From: an uncultured Acidimicrobiales bacterium
GTDB lineage: Bacteria > Actinomycetota > Acidimicrobiia > Acidimicrobiales > CATQHL01
NCBI GenBank assembly: GCA_958295925.1
Contig: CATQHL010000001.1
Span: 2,466,780 to 2,530,779, forward strand
Direction: 5' to 3'
Length of the DNA: 64,000 nt
Shown here in pieces: positions 1 to 9,071 of the stretch (positions are counted from its first letter, which is position 1; each line of letters opens with the position of its first letter). A program made the position numbers and the translations under genes. The notes beneath the pieces are model-generated. The model was not told where the DNA came from. It saw nothing but the letters and a program-made list of their open reading frames with translations, and made no database searches.

Positions 1-1
1 T

Positions 2-1120
2 CCCCCGCCCCCACCAGCAGCAGCCGCCGGCCCTCCAGGGCTGATGGACAAGCCACAGGGCTGGGTGCCGCCTGAGGCTTCTGTGGACACCGCCCGCGCA
101 TGGCCGACCGCGCAGGTTGAGCTCCCGAAGCTGACGATTGGCTACTTGCAGGTTCTGGGCGCCTCCGAGGCTGCCCAGAGGCTGGAATTCACCGCCAAGG
201 ACGCGGTCGACTACCTGGGCTGGGACTGGGAGTACTGCGACGCCGAGGGCGTGCCAGACGCAATGCAGACCTGCCTGGCAGGTTTTGTGGCTTCAGGCGT
301 TGACGCCATCGTCACCGACGGAACTACGGTTGAGGCGATTGCAGACGGCCTGCCTGCCGCACGCGAGGCCGGCATCCCGTTCGTGAACACCGGCGGCACG
401 CAGAGCTTCTACCACCTCTACGCCGCATCCTTTAACCCCAACGACTACCGGCACGGCATCATCCTCGCCGAGTGGATGGTGGACAACACCGATAAAGCAG
501 GCGAGGTTCAGGTCTCCAGCGTCAACTTCGCAGCCTGGGGCATCGACCGTGAAACCGCCCTCAAGGAGGTCATTGACGGTACGGACATCACAATCGGCGA
601 CGAGGAGGTCATCGACTTCGCCGATGCGATCAACGGGCCTGCTGACGCCGCCAGCCGCTGGCTGATACAGGCGCCCGACTCGGTTGCCTTCTGGCTGACC
701 ATTGACGTGGCGGCCATCGGCGTCGGCCCGATCATTTCCCAGACGGGGCTCTCTCCGCCCGACCGCCCGCTGGTGCTTACCTGGTACGCAAACTGCGCAA
801 CCCAGCAGCAGATGCAGGCCGGCGGCGTTGACGCCTCGGTGGAGGAGAACCTTGAATGGGGAAGCTACGTGGCCATGGACCAGATTGCCGAGTACTTCGC
901 CAACGGCCAGCAGTTCAGCGATGAACTCAGGCCCTACTACCTCAACGAGAACGGGGACGCGGTTCAGTTCTCCGTGCCGTTCATAGTCACGCCCGACGAC
1001 ATTGGATCGGATTGCGATCCGGGTCGAGGCCCGTACCCGGCTCCTTCAGACCCGATGTCTGCCGGATTCGTCGAGTTCTTCGAGAACCGCTGGGCGGCGG
1101 CCTTCAGCAACATCGGCTGA
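2..1120 (+). CDS. Sugar-type ABC transporter substrate-binding protein (5'-partial)
   Basis: The frame is open to the left edge, so the gene is truncated by the window. The residues before the first in-window ATG (position 44) are Pro/Ala-rich, like the linkers that follow the lipobox in the other binding proteins here. The body reads as a periplasmic-binding fold of the ribose/galactose type (Peripla_BP_4-like). It has an alternating beta/alpha pattern, with segments such as GVDAIVTDGTTVEAIADGLP and AGIPFVNTGG marking the first lobe and hinge. It would capture a sugar or sugar-like solute outside the membrane and deliver it to the permease and ATPase encoded just downstream. A terminator-like hairpin separates it from the permease, which usually allows the binding protein to be made in excess. 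The ligand cannot be told from sequence. Confidence 0.8.
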   Translation, partial: PPPPPAAAAGPPGLMDKPQGWVPPEASVDTARAWPTAQVELPKLTIGYLQVLGASEAAQRLEFTAKDAVDYLGWDWEYCDAEGVPDAMQTCLAGFVASGVDAIVTDGTTVEAIADGLPAAREAGIPFVNTGGTQSFYHLYAASFNPNDYRHGIILAEWMVDNTDKAGEVQVSSVNFAAWGIDRETALKEVIDGTDITIGDEEVIDFADAINGPADAASRWLIQAPDSVAFWLTIDVAAIGVGPIISQTGLSPPDRPLVLTWYANCATQQQMQAGGVDASVEENLEWGSYVAMDQIAEYFANGQQFSDELRPYYLNENGDAVQFSVPFIVTPDDIGSDCDPGRGPYPAPSDPMSAGFVEFFENRWAAAFSNIG

Positions 1121-1155
1121 GGCAACCAATCGGCGGAAGCCAACAAGCACCATCG

Positions 1156-1190
1156 AAAGGGGGGCACGTCGTGAGGCGTGCCCCCCTTTT
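1156..1190 (+). terminator. Rho-independent terminator or attenuator after the binding-protein gene
   Basis: A GGGGGGCACG arm (1159-1168) pairs perfectly with CGTGCCCCCC (1177-1186) around an 8-nt loop. It is preceded by AAA and followed by TTTT, giving a stem of 10 to 13 bp. Its place between binding protein and permease suggests partial termination that sets the stoichiometry of the transporter parts. Confidence 0.8.
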
Positions 1191-1277
1191 CGCTGAGAGG
1201 CTAATCTTCATTGGGGTCTCGTTCGCCCTGCCGCTGGAGAGTTCCTTGATTATTTAAGGGAGGATGTCCGAGCCTCA

Positions 1278-2378
1278 ATGGCCTGGAAGAGTTGGAGTAG
1301 CAAAGTGTCAGACGACCACAGAACATCGTCAGAAGACTCAACCGAGTTCGCAGCGGCCGATCATCTGGGCGCCTCCCGTCAACGACTGTCCTGGAGGGAC
1401 TTGCTCGCCCGCTACGGCCTGCTCCTGGTTTTTGCAGGCGTCATCCTCCTGTTCAAGCTCCTGCGATGGGAAATCTTTCTCACCAAGAACTACATCACGA
1501 GCGTCCTGTTCCTGTCCTCGTCGTTCGTGCCCCTGATTTTGCTGGGGATAGCGCTGACGTTCGTCCTGGCGATGGGGGACTTCGACCTTTCCTTCGGGAG
1601 CATGATGGGCCTGGCTGGCGGAACGGCAGTGGCCTTGATGGTCAACTACTCGCAGCCCGTATGGGTCGCCATCCTGGCCACTTTCGGTGTGGCGGTGGGC
1701 GTGGGGCTTGTGAACGGGATACTCATCTCCTACGTAGGCGCCTCTTCCTTTGTGATAACCCTTGCCGGGCTGGTGGGCCTGAAGGGAATAGAGCAGCTCT
1801 GGACGAACAACCGCCCCATCACCATTCCTGTTACCAATCAGGACGGGACGGGCGAGTTCATCTACGGCGACTCTGCGTTCTATGTAGGGCTCGGGCGCAA
1901 TGTCGAACTCTGGAACCTGGGCAGGCCGGTGATCATCGCCTTTTTCATCGCCATCGCAGCCTGGGTGTTGATGGACAAAACCGAGGTCGGCCGCTACATG
2001 TATGCCATTGGCGGCAACAAGGAGGCGGCACGCCTTGCCGGCATTCCCGTGGCCCGCATCCGCGCCCTGGGCTTCCTGCTCGTCGCCCTCATAGCGGCGC
2101 TCGTGGGCATCCTCAACACCGGGCAGCTGGCGGGCACCCGTCTCAACTTGGGCGACGCCTTCCTGCTTGACGCCTACGCCGCGGTCTTCCTTGGGGCGGC
2201 GGTGTTCAGGCCGGGGCAGTTCAGCATTCCAGGCACCATTGTCGGGGCGCTGTTCCTGCGAGTAATCGACGTGGGGCTTCAGGCCATGCAAATCCGCAAC
2301 GCCTGGATCAACATCGCAAAGGCGGGGATCTTGATCATCGGCGTGCTCATCAGCCAGATAATGCTGCGCCGGCGCTGA
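1278..2378 (+). CDS. Sugar-type ABC transporter permease (RbsC-like)
   Basis: This 366-residue membrane protein of the BPD_transp_2 family forms the channel of a ribose/xylose-type importer. A polar N-terminus of about 45 residues precedes roughly nine or ten hydrophobic segments. The family-typical stretch GDFDLSFGSMMGLAGG lies near residue 100. A C-terminal cytoplasmic coupling region (KTEVGRYMYAIGGNKEAARLAGI) contacts the ATPase. The start is not certain: the best Shine-Dalgarno-like GGGAGG (1257-1262) is 15 nt away. It lies between the binding-protein gene and the ATPase gene (9-nt gap), so the three form one importer operon. Confidence 0.9.
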   Translation: MAWKSWSSKVSDDHRTSSEDSTEFAAADHLGASRQRLSWRDLLARYGLLLVFAGVILLFKLLRWEIFLTKNYITSVLFLSSSFVPLILLGIALTFVLAMGDFDLSFGSMMGLAGGTAVALMVNYSQPVWVAILATFGVAVGVGLVNGILISYVGASSFVITLAGLVGLKGIEQLWTNNRPITIPVTNQDGTGEFIYGDSAFYVGLGRNVELWNLGRPVIIAFFIAIAAWVLMDKTEVGRYMYAIGGNKEAARLAGIPVARIRALGFLLVALIAALVGILNTGQLAGTRLNLGDAFLLDAYAAVFLGAAVFRPGQFSIPGTIVGALFLRVIDVGLQAMQIRNAWINIAKAGILIIGVLISQIMLRRR

Positions 2379-2387
2379 GGCGGCAGG

Positions 2388-3959
2388 ATGACGCTCACGG
2401 CTACCACCGAACCCATTGCCGACGTGACCAGCCCTTTCCTTGAGATCAGGGATCTCGTGAAGCACTACCCGGGGGTGCTGGCGGTAGACCACGTTTCCCT
2501 GGACATCCGCCCCGGCGAGGTCGTTGGGCTGGTCGGCAAGAACGGGGCGGGTAAGAGCACCGTCATCAAAATCCTGGCCGGGGCGACACAGCCCGAGGAG
2601 GGCAGCATCCTGCTGGACGGCAAGGAAATCCACCTTCACAACCCGCACGACGCCACCCTGCGCGGCCTTTCCTTCGTGCATCAGGAACTCTCGGTGGTGC
2701 CGGAGCTATCCGTGGCCGAGAACGTGGAGTTGGGGCTGGGCTACCCAAAGAGGGCTGGCGTCCTGGTCGACTTCCGCCGTATGCGCCGGCAGTCTCGCGA
2801 GGTTCTTGAGCAGTTGGGGGGCGGAATTCCGCCGCGAGCCCCCATCGGCGCGCTCCCCACTGCGCAGCAGCGACTGGTGATGATCGCCCGGGCGCTCGTG
2901 ACCAAAGCCCGCCTTGTGGTGCTGGACGAGCCCACCGGCTCGCTCACCGACGAGGAGACCAGCCACCTCTTCTCGGTAATCCGCAATCTCTCCGTTGACG
3001 GCGTGGCCGTGATCTACGTCTCGCATCGGCTTGAGGAGATTCTGCAAATCACCTCCCGCGTTGTGGTGATGCGCGACGGGAGCCTGGTTGACGACCGCCC
3101 CACCGAGCGCTACGACACCAAGACGCTCATAGAGGAGATCACCGGGGAGGACGCCAGCGCCACGGCCCTGGAGCGCCGCCACAGCCGAGGAATCGGCTCC
3201 CCCCCCGACAGCGACGTGGTGCTTGATGTGGAGGGGCTGGAGGTTGCGGGGAAAGTCCACGATATTTCTTTCAGCTTGCGAAAGGGGGAGATTCTGGGGA
3301 TCGCCGGACTGGTGGGGGCGGGTCGCACCGAGATGGTGCGCGCCATCTTCGGCGCCGACCACCGCGACGCAGGGGTGATTCGGATGAACGGCGAGGAAGT
3401 TTCAATTCACAAGCCCGCCGACGCCATAGCGGCAGGGATGGTGCTGCTGCCTGAAGACCGCCGCAACCAGGGGTTGATCAGGGACTTCAACGTGCGTCGC
3501 AACATCACCCTGGGCACCCTGCGCGATTACCGGGTGCGCCCGCGACTGCCGATGCCGTCCACGCGGAAAGAGCGTGACGCCGCCCGCTCCACGGTCGGGG
3601 ACCTCGAAATCAAGACGCCTTCCGACCTGACCCCGGCCGCCTGGCTCTCGGGAGGCAACCAGCAAAAGCTCATCCTCGGGCGCTGGCTGAGATCGGGCGC
3701 CTCGGTGATGATCTTTGACGAGCCCACCCACGGCATCGACGTCGGCGCCAAGGAGGAGGTCTACATACTGATCGAGCAGCTCGCGGCCGACGGGAAGTCC
3801 ATCATCTTCATCTCCTCTGAGTTCGGCGAACTGGTGGGCGTCTGCCATCGCGTCATCGCCGTGCGGGAGGGTCGGATAGCGGGGGAGTCGGTGGGCGGGG
3901 AGATCACCGAGCCGCGCCTGCTCGAGCACTGCTACGGCCACGTACCCGACATCGCGTAG
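2388..3959 (+). CDS. Sugar-type ABC transporter ATPase, two ABC domains (RbsA/MglA-like)
   Basis: This 523-residue protein carries two fused nucleotide-binding domains, as in RbsA. The first has Walker [10 protein letters not shown] near residue 50, a Walker B ending LVVLDEPT and a degenerate signature (ALPTAQQR). The second has the usual degenerate P-loop GLVGAGRTE, a canonical LSGGNQQK signature and Walker [15 protein letters not shown]. This asymmetry, with one catalytic and one regulatory P-loop, is normal for the family. It powers the permease encoded 9 nt upstream. Length is typical (about 500 residues). Confidence 0.93.
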   Translation: MTLTATTEPIADVTSPFLEIRDLVKHYPGVLAVDHVSLDIRPGEVVGLVGKNGAGKSTVIKILAGATQPEEGSILLDGKEIHLHNPHDATLRGLSFVHQELSVVPELSVAENVELGLGYPKRAGVLVDFRRMRRQSREVLEQLGGGIPPRAPIGALPTAQQRLVMIARALVTKARLVVLDEPTGSLTDEETSHLFSVIRNLSVDGVAVIYVSHRLEEILQITSRVVVMRDGSLVDDRPTERYDTKTLIEEITGEDASATALERRHSRGIGSPPDSDVVLDVEGLEVAGKVHDISFSLRKGEILGIAGLVGAGRTEMVRAIFGADHRDAGVIRMNGEEVSIHKPADAIAAGMVLLPEDRRNQGLIRDFNVRRNITLGTLRDYRVRPRLPMPSTRKERDAARSTVGDLEIKTPSDLTPAAWLSGGNQQKLILGRWLRSGASVMIFDEPTHGIDVGAKEEVYILIEQLAADGKSIIFISSEFGELVGVCHRVIAVREGRIAGESVGGEITEPRLLEHCYGHVPDIA

Positions 3960-3995
3960 CTTGCCTGCGCCCCTGCAGCCCGGTGGGTCGTTGAC

Positions 3996-4439
3996 TTGAT
4001 CCCGCTTCAGGAACTTCAGGGCTTGACAGGGCGTCGGTTGCCTGGGGGATTCTTCGACCTCGAGCACTACCGGAACTGGCTCACAAGCGACGTGCTGTGC
4101 GCGCCCCGCCCTTCGGACGATCTCGCCCACCCGATGTTTTGCTACTACGCGGCAATGGGGGGCATGGGTCTTTCAATCGCCGAGATGTTCGCCCTGGCGA
4201 ATTCCTCTGCCTCCGAAGGCCCGATGTTCGGGGAGTGCGACATGGAGGTCTTTGAGCCCCTGAGGGTCGGCGTCCGCTACGAGGTGCGCGGGGAGATAAC
4301 CGACGTGCGCCGCAAGCAGGGCGCCTCCATCGGCGTTTTCGATCTGATCACCTTCCGTCTCGAGGTGATGACGCCCGATGGAGCGGTGGCCGGGGCCTGC
4401 ACCAACTCCTTCGTCTTCCCGAGGGGGGCCGGGGCGTGA
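3996..4439 (+). CDS. MaoC-like hot-dog protein, probable non-catalytic partner
   Basis: This 147-residue single hot-dog domain resembles the N-terminal half of MaoC/FAS1-type dehydratases (GRRLPGGFFDLEHYRNWLTSD, then a VRYEVRGEITDVRRKQG strand pair). I do not see the D-x4-H hydratase motif, whereas the next gene has a clear one. The two genes overlap by 4 nt, which fits a heterodimeric enoyl-CoA hydratase with one structural and one catalytic subunit. The start at 3996 is TTG and uncertain. Its linkage to the sugar importer is positional only (36-nt gap after the ATPase gene). The acyl-CoA substrate is unknown. Confidence 0.65.
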   Translation: MIPLQELQGLTGRRLPGGFFDLEHYRNWLTSDVLCAPRPSDDLAHPMFCYYAAMGGMGLSIAEMFALANSSASEGPMFGECDMEVFEPLRVGVRYEVRGEITDVRRKQGASIGVFDLITFRLEVMTPDGAVAGACTNSFVFPRGAGA

Positions 4440-4849
4440 GGCATGTCGCTGTCGGCGACGTCATCCCCGAGTTGGTAATCCCCAGCGTGAGCGCCGAGAA
4501 GATGAAGACGATGGCGGCGCTGCTGGCAGACCCCAACACCATCCACTGGGACGCCGAGGACTGCCGACGCCTGGGACTCGGCGACCGCCCCGTGAACCAA
4601 GGCCCGAACAACATGGGATACGTCGTGAACATGCTCATGGACTGGGCGGGAGGGCCTGCGTCGGTGAGGCGCCTGAAGGTGCGGTTCCTGGGGAACGTCT
4701 TCGCCGGGGACCGGTTGGTGGCCTCAGGCGAGGTCACCAACGTGAGGATGGGCGACGATGCGATTGTCGTGGAGTGCGACGTGCTGCTGCGCAGAGATGG
4801 CGGCGAGCCGGTCCTGCGTGGAAAAGCGGAGGTGATCCTGCCCGCTTGA
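4436..4849 (+). CDS. MaoC-family (R)-specific enoyl-CoA hydratase-like protein
   Basis: This 137-residue single hot-dog domain begins with a GTG that overlaps the preceding stop in a GTGA arrangement, indicating translational coupling. Residues DPNTIHWD near position 36 match the catalytic Asp...His pattern of MaoC hydratases. The central helix region (NQGPNNMGYVVNML) and the C-terminal strand RLVASGEVTNVR are typical. It would hydrate a trans-2-enoyl-CoA, probably together with the upstream MaoC-like protein. It is convergent with the Fic gene, 68 nt away. Confidence 0.78.
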   Translation: MRHVAVGDVIPELVIPSVSAEKMKTMAALLADPNTIHWDAEDCRRLGLGDRPVNQGPNNMGYVVNMLMDWAGGPASVRRLKVRFLGNVFAGDRLVASGEVTNVRMGDDAIVVECDVLLRRDGGEPVLRGKAEVILPA

Positions 4850-4917
4850 ACCCTGTCCGTTCATGCTCGGGCCGCGCACTCAGGGTGGGACTGCGGGGAT
4901 GCGCACTCACATCACCC

Positions 4918-6072
4918 CTAGTCCATCCTGGAGCGGGCCCGAGCGTAAGGATCCTGGGCGACCTGAGGGGGGCGAGTTTTGCGGATCCCGGCCCAGACGT
5001 CCCGCAGTTCGGGCGAGGCCGCATACTGCCTGCCTCGCTTTTCGCCCTTGGTGGCGAGCAGGCCCGCAGAGGTCATTGAGGTCAAGTCCCTGCTGGCCTG
5101 GTATTCGCTGAGATCCTCATCGGCGGACGACTTCACGATCTTGACGTAAAAGGACCTCCATAGCCTCCTGCCCCTGGCGGCGTCGCAGAGTGCTCCGACT
5201 GCTCTTTCCGGCAGCCTGTGCCGGGAGGCGATCTGCGCGCAGGCGTCCCACAGCGCCTCGGTTTCCTGAATCCTCCGCTTGAGGGACATGGCCTGTCGGT
5301 AGTGGGCGGTGAGGCAGAATTCAATCCAGGGCCTGGCGCTGCGCTGCGGCGACCAGCTGCCTGCGGCCACCTCTTCGAGCACGCCGTAGTAGGCGGAGAC
5401 ATTGCGTCCGAGGTACTCCTCGATGCTGGAAAACAGCGGGGAGCGCTCACCCTCCGATGTCAGCAAGAGGGTCTGCAGGCAGCGCGCCATCCGCCCGTTG
5501 CCGTCGCTGAAAGGGTGTATGAGAGTCAGGTTGAGGTGGCCCATTGCCGCCCTGATCATCGGGGCAGCGCCGCCTTCCGCCATCTGCTCCAGCATCTCCC
5601 CCACAAGGGGCTCAACAAGCTGACGGTCGGGGGCCTCATAAACAGCGCTGCCGTCGCCGTCCTGCACGCTCACAGCCCCGGGCCGCCACTGCCCGGGGTT
5701 CTTGGAGATGTCGTGCTTGAGCATCATGAAATGCAGCGACTTGAGCAGCGACACGTCGATGCTCACAGAGGCTGAGGCGAGCTGCAGGACGAATGTCAGG
5801 GCGTCGCGGTAGCCCGCAATGGCAAGGCGGGTCTCCTCGTTGGCCGAGTGGGGCTTTTCGTCGGCGATGATGGCCGCCGTGTCGTCGACGCTTGCCGTGT
5901 AGCCCTCAATTGTGTTCGACCCCTGAACGGCCCTGGCAAAGACGGCTTGGCGAATCCCCCCGTACCAGCGTCTAGGCGAGGAGAGGTAGTAGCGGAGATC
6001 ACTTCGGAGGTCGGCTACCTGCCCCAGGACATCCTCGTCGATTGCCGTCAGTTCGGGCGTTTCGTAAATCAC
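4918..6072 (-). CDS. Fic family protein (predicted AMP-transferase with N-terminal autoinhibition)
   Basis: This 384-residue protein carries the full Fic core HPFSDGNGRMAR near residue 195 (HPFx[D/E]GNGRxxR), with catalytic His and the anion-binding GNGR loop intact. Near residue 52, SNTIEG matches the inhibitory [S/T]xxxE[G/N] helix. It sits N-terminal to the core, so this is a class II Fic protein predicted to be self-inhibited. A Fic_N-like segment precedes the core and a winged-helix-like tail follows (SSADEDLSEYQASRDLTSMTSAGLL). The start is GTG at 6072. No antitoxin-like small gene is adjacent. AT-rich palindromes lie just upstream. The target protein is unknown. Confidence 0.9.
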   Translation of the reverse strand: MIYETPELTAIDEDVLGQVADLRSDLRYYLSSPRRWYGGIRQAVFARAVQGSNTIEGYTASVDDTAAIIADEKPHSANEETRLAIAGYRDALTFVLQLASASVSIDVSLLKSLHFMMLKHDISKNPGQWRPGAVSVQDGDGSAVYEAPDRQLVEPLVGEMLEQMAEGGAAPMIRAAMGHLNLTLIHPFSDGNGRMARCLQTLLLTSEGERSPLFSSIEEYLGRNVSAYYGVLEEVAAGSWSPQRSARPWIEFCLTAHYRQAMSLKRRIQETEALWDACAQIASRHRLPERAVGALCDAARGRRLWRSFYVKIVKSSADEDLSEYQASRDLTSMTSAGLLATKGEKRGRQYAASPELRDVWAGIRKTRPPQVAQDPYARARSRMD

Positions 6073-6102
6073 ATGCGCGATATTACCCTGAATGTTTGTA
6101 AT

Positions 6103-6136
6103 TAATGCGCATTAGATGCTAATTATTAATTAGCAT
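6103..6136. promoter_or_regulatory. Two AT-rich palindromes upstream of the Fic gene (candidate operators)
   Basis: TAATGCGCATTA (6103-6114) is a perfect 12-bp palindrome. Positions 6116-6136 form an inverted repeat with 9-bp arms, ATGCTAATT and AATTAGCAT, around ATT. Both sit 31-64 bp upstream of the Fic start in a short AT-rich island of an otherwise GC-rich region. They are also just beyond the 3' end of the upstream amidohydrolase gene. Regulator unknown. Confidence 0.45.
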
Positions 6137-6157
6137 ACCGGCATCTTACGGCGCTGA

Positions 6158-7591
6158 CTAGTGCCCGTAGGCCCTTTCCCAGGTCAGGGGGTCATCCGCC
6201 CACCTGCTCACCTTTGCCCCCTGAATCGGCCCGTGCTCCGGCCAAGGCCCGCCCAGGTCGACGCGCCGCCCCCGGCTGATCACCTCCGAAATGCGGCTGC
6301 GGTCGTTCAACACGCGAATATCCGTGAGAGGATCGCCGTCAAGCACCAGCACGTCCGCAAGGCAGCCCTCGGCCAACAAGCCGAGCCTGCCCTCGGAGCG
6401 CATGGCGATCGCCCCGTTGGCCGTCGCGCAGACGATGGCCTCCATCGGCGTCAACCCGAGCTCGTTCACCAGCACCTCCGCCTCCCGACCGTGCCAGTGG
6501 CCGTAGGGGGTGAGCGCGAAGCCGCTCTCGGATCCACAGAGAATCGGCACCCCGGCGTCGTAAGCACGACGCATCATCTTGGCGGTGGCGCCGATCTCGC
6601 CCCGGAATACGTCTTCCATGCCCGCCCCTGCTCCGACCTTTTCGCCAAAGTCGGCGAGGTTGGCCAGGAAGGTGAACGTAGGGCAGATTGCGGCACCCGA
6701 GGCAATCACAGCCTCCAGACCCTCCTCGTCCATGAACGATGCGTGCAGAAGGATGTCCACGCCAGCCCGGGCGCAGACCGTCACGCTCCCGGCGCTGCGA
6801 CAGTGCGCCATCACCTTCACCCCCAGCGCGTGTGCGGTCTCGCATACTGCCCGCAACTCGTCCAGGCTCCAGCTCAGCACCTCGCCGGAGCGCCCCGGCA
6901 GCAACCCTGTGGCGTGAATCTTGATCCAGTCCGCCCCGTACTTAATGTGCCGGCGCGTCCAGGTCACTGCCTCGTCCAGGGTGTTCACGACCTGCGCGTA
7001 GCCCACCACTCCCTCGTCGGGGATGAGCCGGCCGGCTGTTCCCCCCACCGCCGTCACCAGCGCCTGAACGCCGGTGGAGATGCGTGGCCCGGGCACCACG
7101 CCGCACTCAACGGCGTCTCTCAGCGAAGGCCCCATGCTGAAGAGCGTGTCAGGGTCGCAAATGGAGGTGACGCCCGCCCGCAAGATCTTTTGGAGGTTCT
7201 GCCCTGCCACCAGGGCCGTCATGGCAGGGTCGCGATGGAAGAAGAGTTCGTCGTTGGACTGCACGTCGTCGAATGTGGAGTGGCAGTGGCAGTCCACGAG
7301 GCCGGGCATGACGGTCTTTCCCCGGGCGTCAATGCGCAAAGCATCCGCCGAGGCAGCCTCGGCGGCGTCTTCCCCCACCGCCGCTATGTTGTCGCCACGC
7401 AGCAGCACGCCAGGGTTGGCCCTGGCGTCTTCCCCGCTGCCGTCGATGAGCACTCCTCCGACGATCAGGATTTCCGTGGCACCCTGCCCGCCCCGGGCAT
7501 TGCCAGACGAGTTCCCGAGCCGCCCTGCCCCAGCGCCGGACGCATTGCCGGGGGTCGCAGCGCTCACAGTTTCCGCAGTTGGCTGGCTCAT
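6158..7591 (-). CDS. Metal-dependent amidohydrolase (imidazolonepropionase/prolidase-like)
   Basis: This 477-residue protein has a composite-barrel amidohydrolase layout. A beta-sandwich N-terminus (LIVGGVLIDGSGE...) leads to the metal-binding HxH in LVDCHCHSTFDD near residue 100. Further ligands are expected at IKIHATG, VMAHCRSAG and LLHASF. A late segment holds CGSESGFALTPYGHW, and the C-terminal strand ADVLVLDGDPLTDI is typical. The Gly/Ser/Ala-rich first 38 residues are poorly conserved in character, so the start may lie further in. It hydrolyses a cyclic amide, ester or dipeptide, but the substrate cannot be assigned. It is divergent from the Dabb gene. Confidence 0.85.
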   Translation of the reverse strand: MSQPTAETVSAATPGNASGAGAGRLGNSSGNARGGQGATEILIVGGVLIDGSGEDARANPGVLLRGDNIAAVGEDAAEAASADALRIDARGKTVMPGLVDCHCHSTFDDVQSNDELFFHRDPAMTALVAGQNLQKILRAGVTSICDPDTLFSMGPSLRDAVECGVVPGPRISTGVQALVTAVGGTAGRLIPDEGVVGYAQVVNTLDEAVTWTRRHIKYGADWIKIHATGLLPGRSGEVLSWSLDELRAVCETAHALGVKVMAHCRSAGSVTVCARAGVDILLHASFMDEEGLEAVIASGAAICPTFTFLANLADFGEKVGAGAGMEDVFRGEIGATAKMMRRAYDAGVPILCGSESGFALTPYGHWHGREAEVLVNELGLTPMEAIVCATANGAIAMRSEGRLGLLAEGCLADVLVLDGDPLTDIRVLNDRSRISEVISRGRRVDLGGPWPEHGPIQGAKVSRWADDPLTWERAYGH

Positions 7592-7724
7592 GACTCAGAC
7601 TCCGTTTTGGTAGGCATGATTTACCAGACGAGCAAAGCTCACGGCATGGCTGTGCTCAGGCAGCCTTAGTTTATCCTCAGGGGCATCGGTGCTGTGAAGC
7701 CCACGAAAAGGAAAGGAAAGTCAG

Positions 7725-8018
7725 ATGATTAGACACTGCGTCATGTTCAGATGGAACGACGAGGCCACCCCGGAACTTATACAGGGCCTGCGGGACAACA
7801 TAGTCAAGCTGCCCGAGCGGATAGACGTCGTAAGAGCCTTCAGCATGGGGGACGACATAGGGGTCAACGAGGGCAACTTCGACTTCTGCGTCACCGCAGA
7901 CTTTGATTCCGCAGAGGACTACGTCGTCTATCGCGACGACCCCTCCCACCATGAGTTCATCGCAACGTACGTGCGACCCATAGTCGGGGGGCGCGCCGCC
8001 GTTCAGTTCGAGATGTGA
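7725..8018 (+). CDS. Dabb (stress-responsive A/B-barrel) domain protein
   Basis: This 97-residue protein shows the Dabb ferredoxin-like pattern: IRHCVMFRWNDEATPE at the start, an internal FDFCVTADFDSAEDYVVYRDDPSHHEF and a final AVQFEM strand. A purine-rich Shine-Dalgarno region (AAAGGAAAGGAAAG) precedes the ATG. Such small dimeric barrels act as stress proteins or as cofactor-less enzymes on aromatic or polyketide intermediates. The exact role is unknown. It stands alone between a divergent amidohydrolase and a convergent SDR. Confidence 0.8.
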   Translation: MIRHCVMFRWNDEATPELIQGLRDNIVKLPERIDVVRAFSMGDDIGVNEGNFDFCVTADFDSAEDYVVYRDDPSHHEFIATYVRPIVGGRAAVQFEM

Positions 8019-8095
8019 GACAAGCCGCATAAGTCAACCTGCAGCGGTGGAACCTGATCCGCAGGAGATGGTGCCTCGAACGGCGAGCCGTGCGG

Positions 8096-9031
8096 TCAGG
8101 CGATCGCCTCGCGCTCGGCTTTGGCGAGCGTCCAGCAGCCGGGAGGCTCGAAGCGGGCGTGTCCCAAGGCTGCAATGGCGGGCACCTGCCGCGCCAAGTC
8201 CAGCATGTTCACGATGCGCCCGGTGAACGTCGTCGGCTGCTGCAGAACCCGGAGAGCGCCGGCTGCCGCCGACGCGCAGTCCGCCCAGGCCGAGTGATCC
8301 TCCCCGGGCGTGTTCATCACGTATCCCTCCGAGGCGACCTGCGTGTCAATTCGATAGCAGTTGACGGCGATCTCCGGCGCCAGGACTGCCGCCGATGAAA
8401 CGGTGAGGTGCTCCAGCGCCAGCTTGGACATCCCGTAGGTCAGCATCGTGGGGTAGTAGCCCTCTGAGGTGGGGGAGCCCATGTTGAGGATGCGCCCGCC
8501 GCCCTTCGACCGCTCCAGGTGCTCCCTGCTCAGCCTGGTCAGCAGCAGGGGCGCACGCAGGTTGATCCGCATCAGCAGGTCGTAGCGCCTCAGGTCGATG
8601 TCGATGTCGCCCGGGAAGCTCACTGCGGCGTTGTTTACCAGCACGTCGAGTCCGCCGAAGTGCTCCGCCGCGGCCTCAACCGCGTCCTTGGCGTCGCCGT
8701 CCCTGGTCAGGTCGCACGGCACGGCCAGGCCCTCGCCCCCTGCTGCGGAGACCGCAGCGGCCGTCTCCTCCACCGTGCCGGGCAGCCTCAGGCGATTCTG
8801 CTCTGTGGCGCGGGCTGCGCAAGCCACGCGCGCCCCCAGCCCGCCAAGGGCCACTGCCAGCGCCTTGCCGATGCCACGGCTTGCGCCCGTGAGCAGCACG
8901 GCCTTCCCGTCAAGGTCGCAGAGCGGGGAGTCTGGGCGCCCGCGGCTTGCGGTGTCCCCCGATTCGGGGGCCGTAGCGGGAACTTCAGCGGGCGCGCCGT
9001 TCGGCGGCCTGTTCGCCCGTTCAGATCCCAT
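8096..9031 (-). CDS. Short-chain dehydrogenase/reductase
   Basis: This classical SDR has the NAD(P)-binding TGASRGIG motif, the structural VNNAA motif and an active site with Ser in NMGSPTS and YGMSK (YxxxK). The start at 9031 (MGSERANR) is chosen because GGGAG lies about 11 nt upstream. The frame stays open to 9088, but that would overlap the stop of the upstream MFS gene. About 40 low-complexity residues precede the Rossmann fold. The substrate is probably a hydroxy- or keto-compound. It lies 3' of the exporter gene on the same strand, probably co-transcribed. Confidence 0.85.
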   Translation of the reverse strand: MGSERANRPPNGAPAEVPATAPESGDTASRGRPDSPLCDLDGKAVLLTGASRGIGKALAVALGGLGARVACAARATEQNRLRLPGTVEETAAAVSAAGGEGLAVPCDLTRDGDAKDAVEAAAEHFGGLDVLVNNAAVSFPGDIDIDLRRYDLLMRINLRAPLLLTRLSREHLERSKGGGRILNMGSPTSEGYYPTMLTYGMSKLALEHLTVSSAAVLAPEIAVNCYRIDTQVASEGYVMNTPGEDHSAWADCASAAAGALRVLQQPTTFTGRIVNMLDLARQVPAIAALGHARFEPPGCWTLAKAEREAIA

Positions 9032-9071
9032 GTAGCTCAGTTCTCCCATCGCATGCCGGTTCGCCCGCAAC

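Noticed and set aside
1338..2681. 447-codon open frame on the - strand
   Set aside because: Antisense to the permease and ATPase of the first importer; composition rich in His, Gln and Asp with no family pattern.
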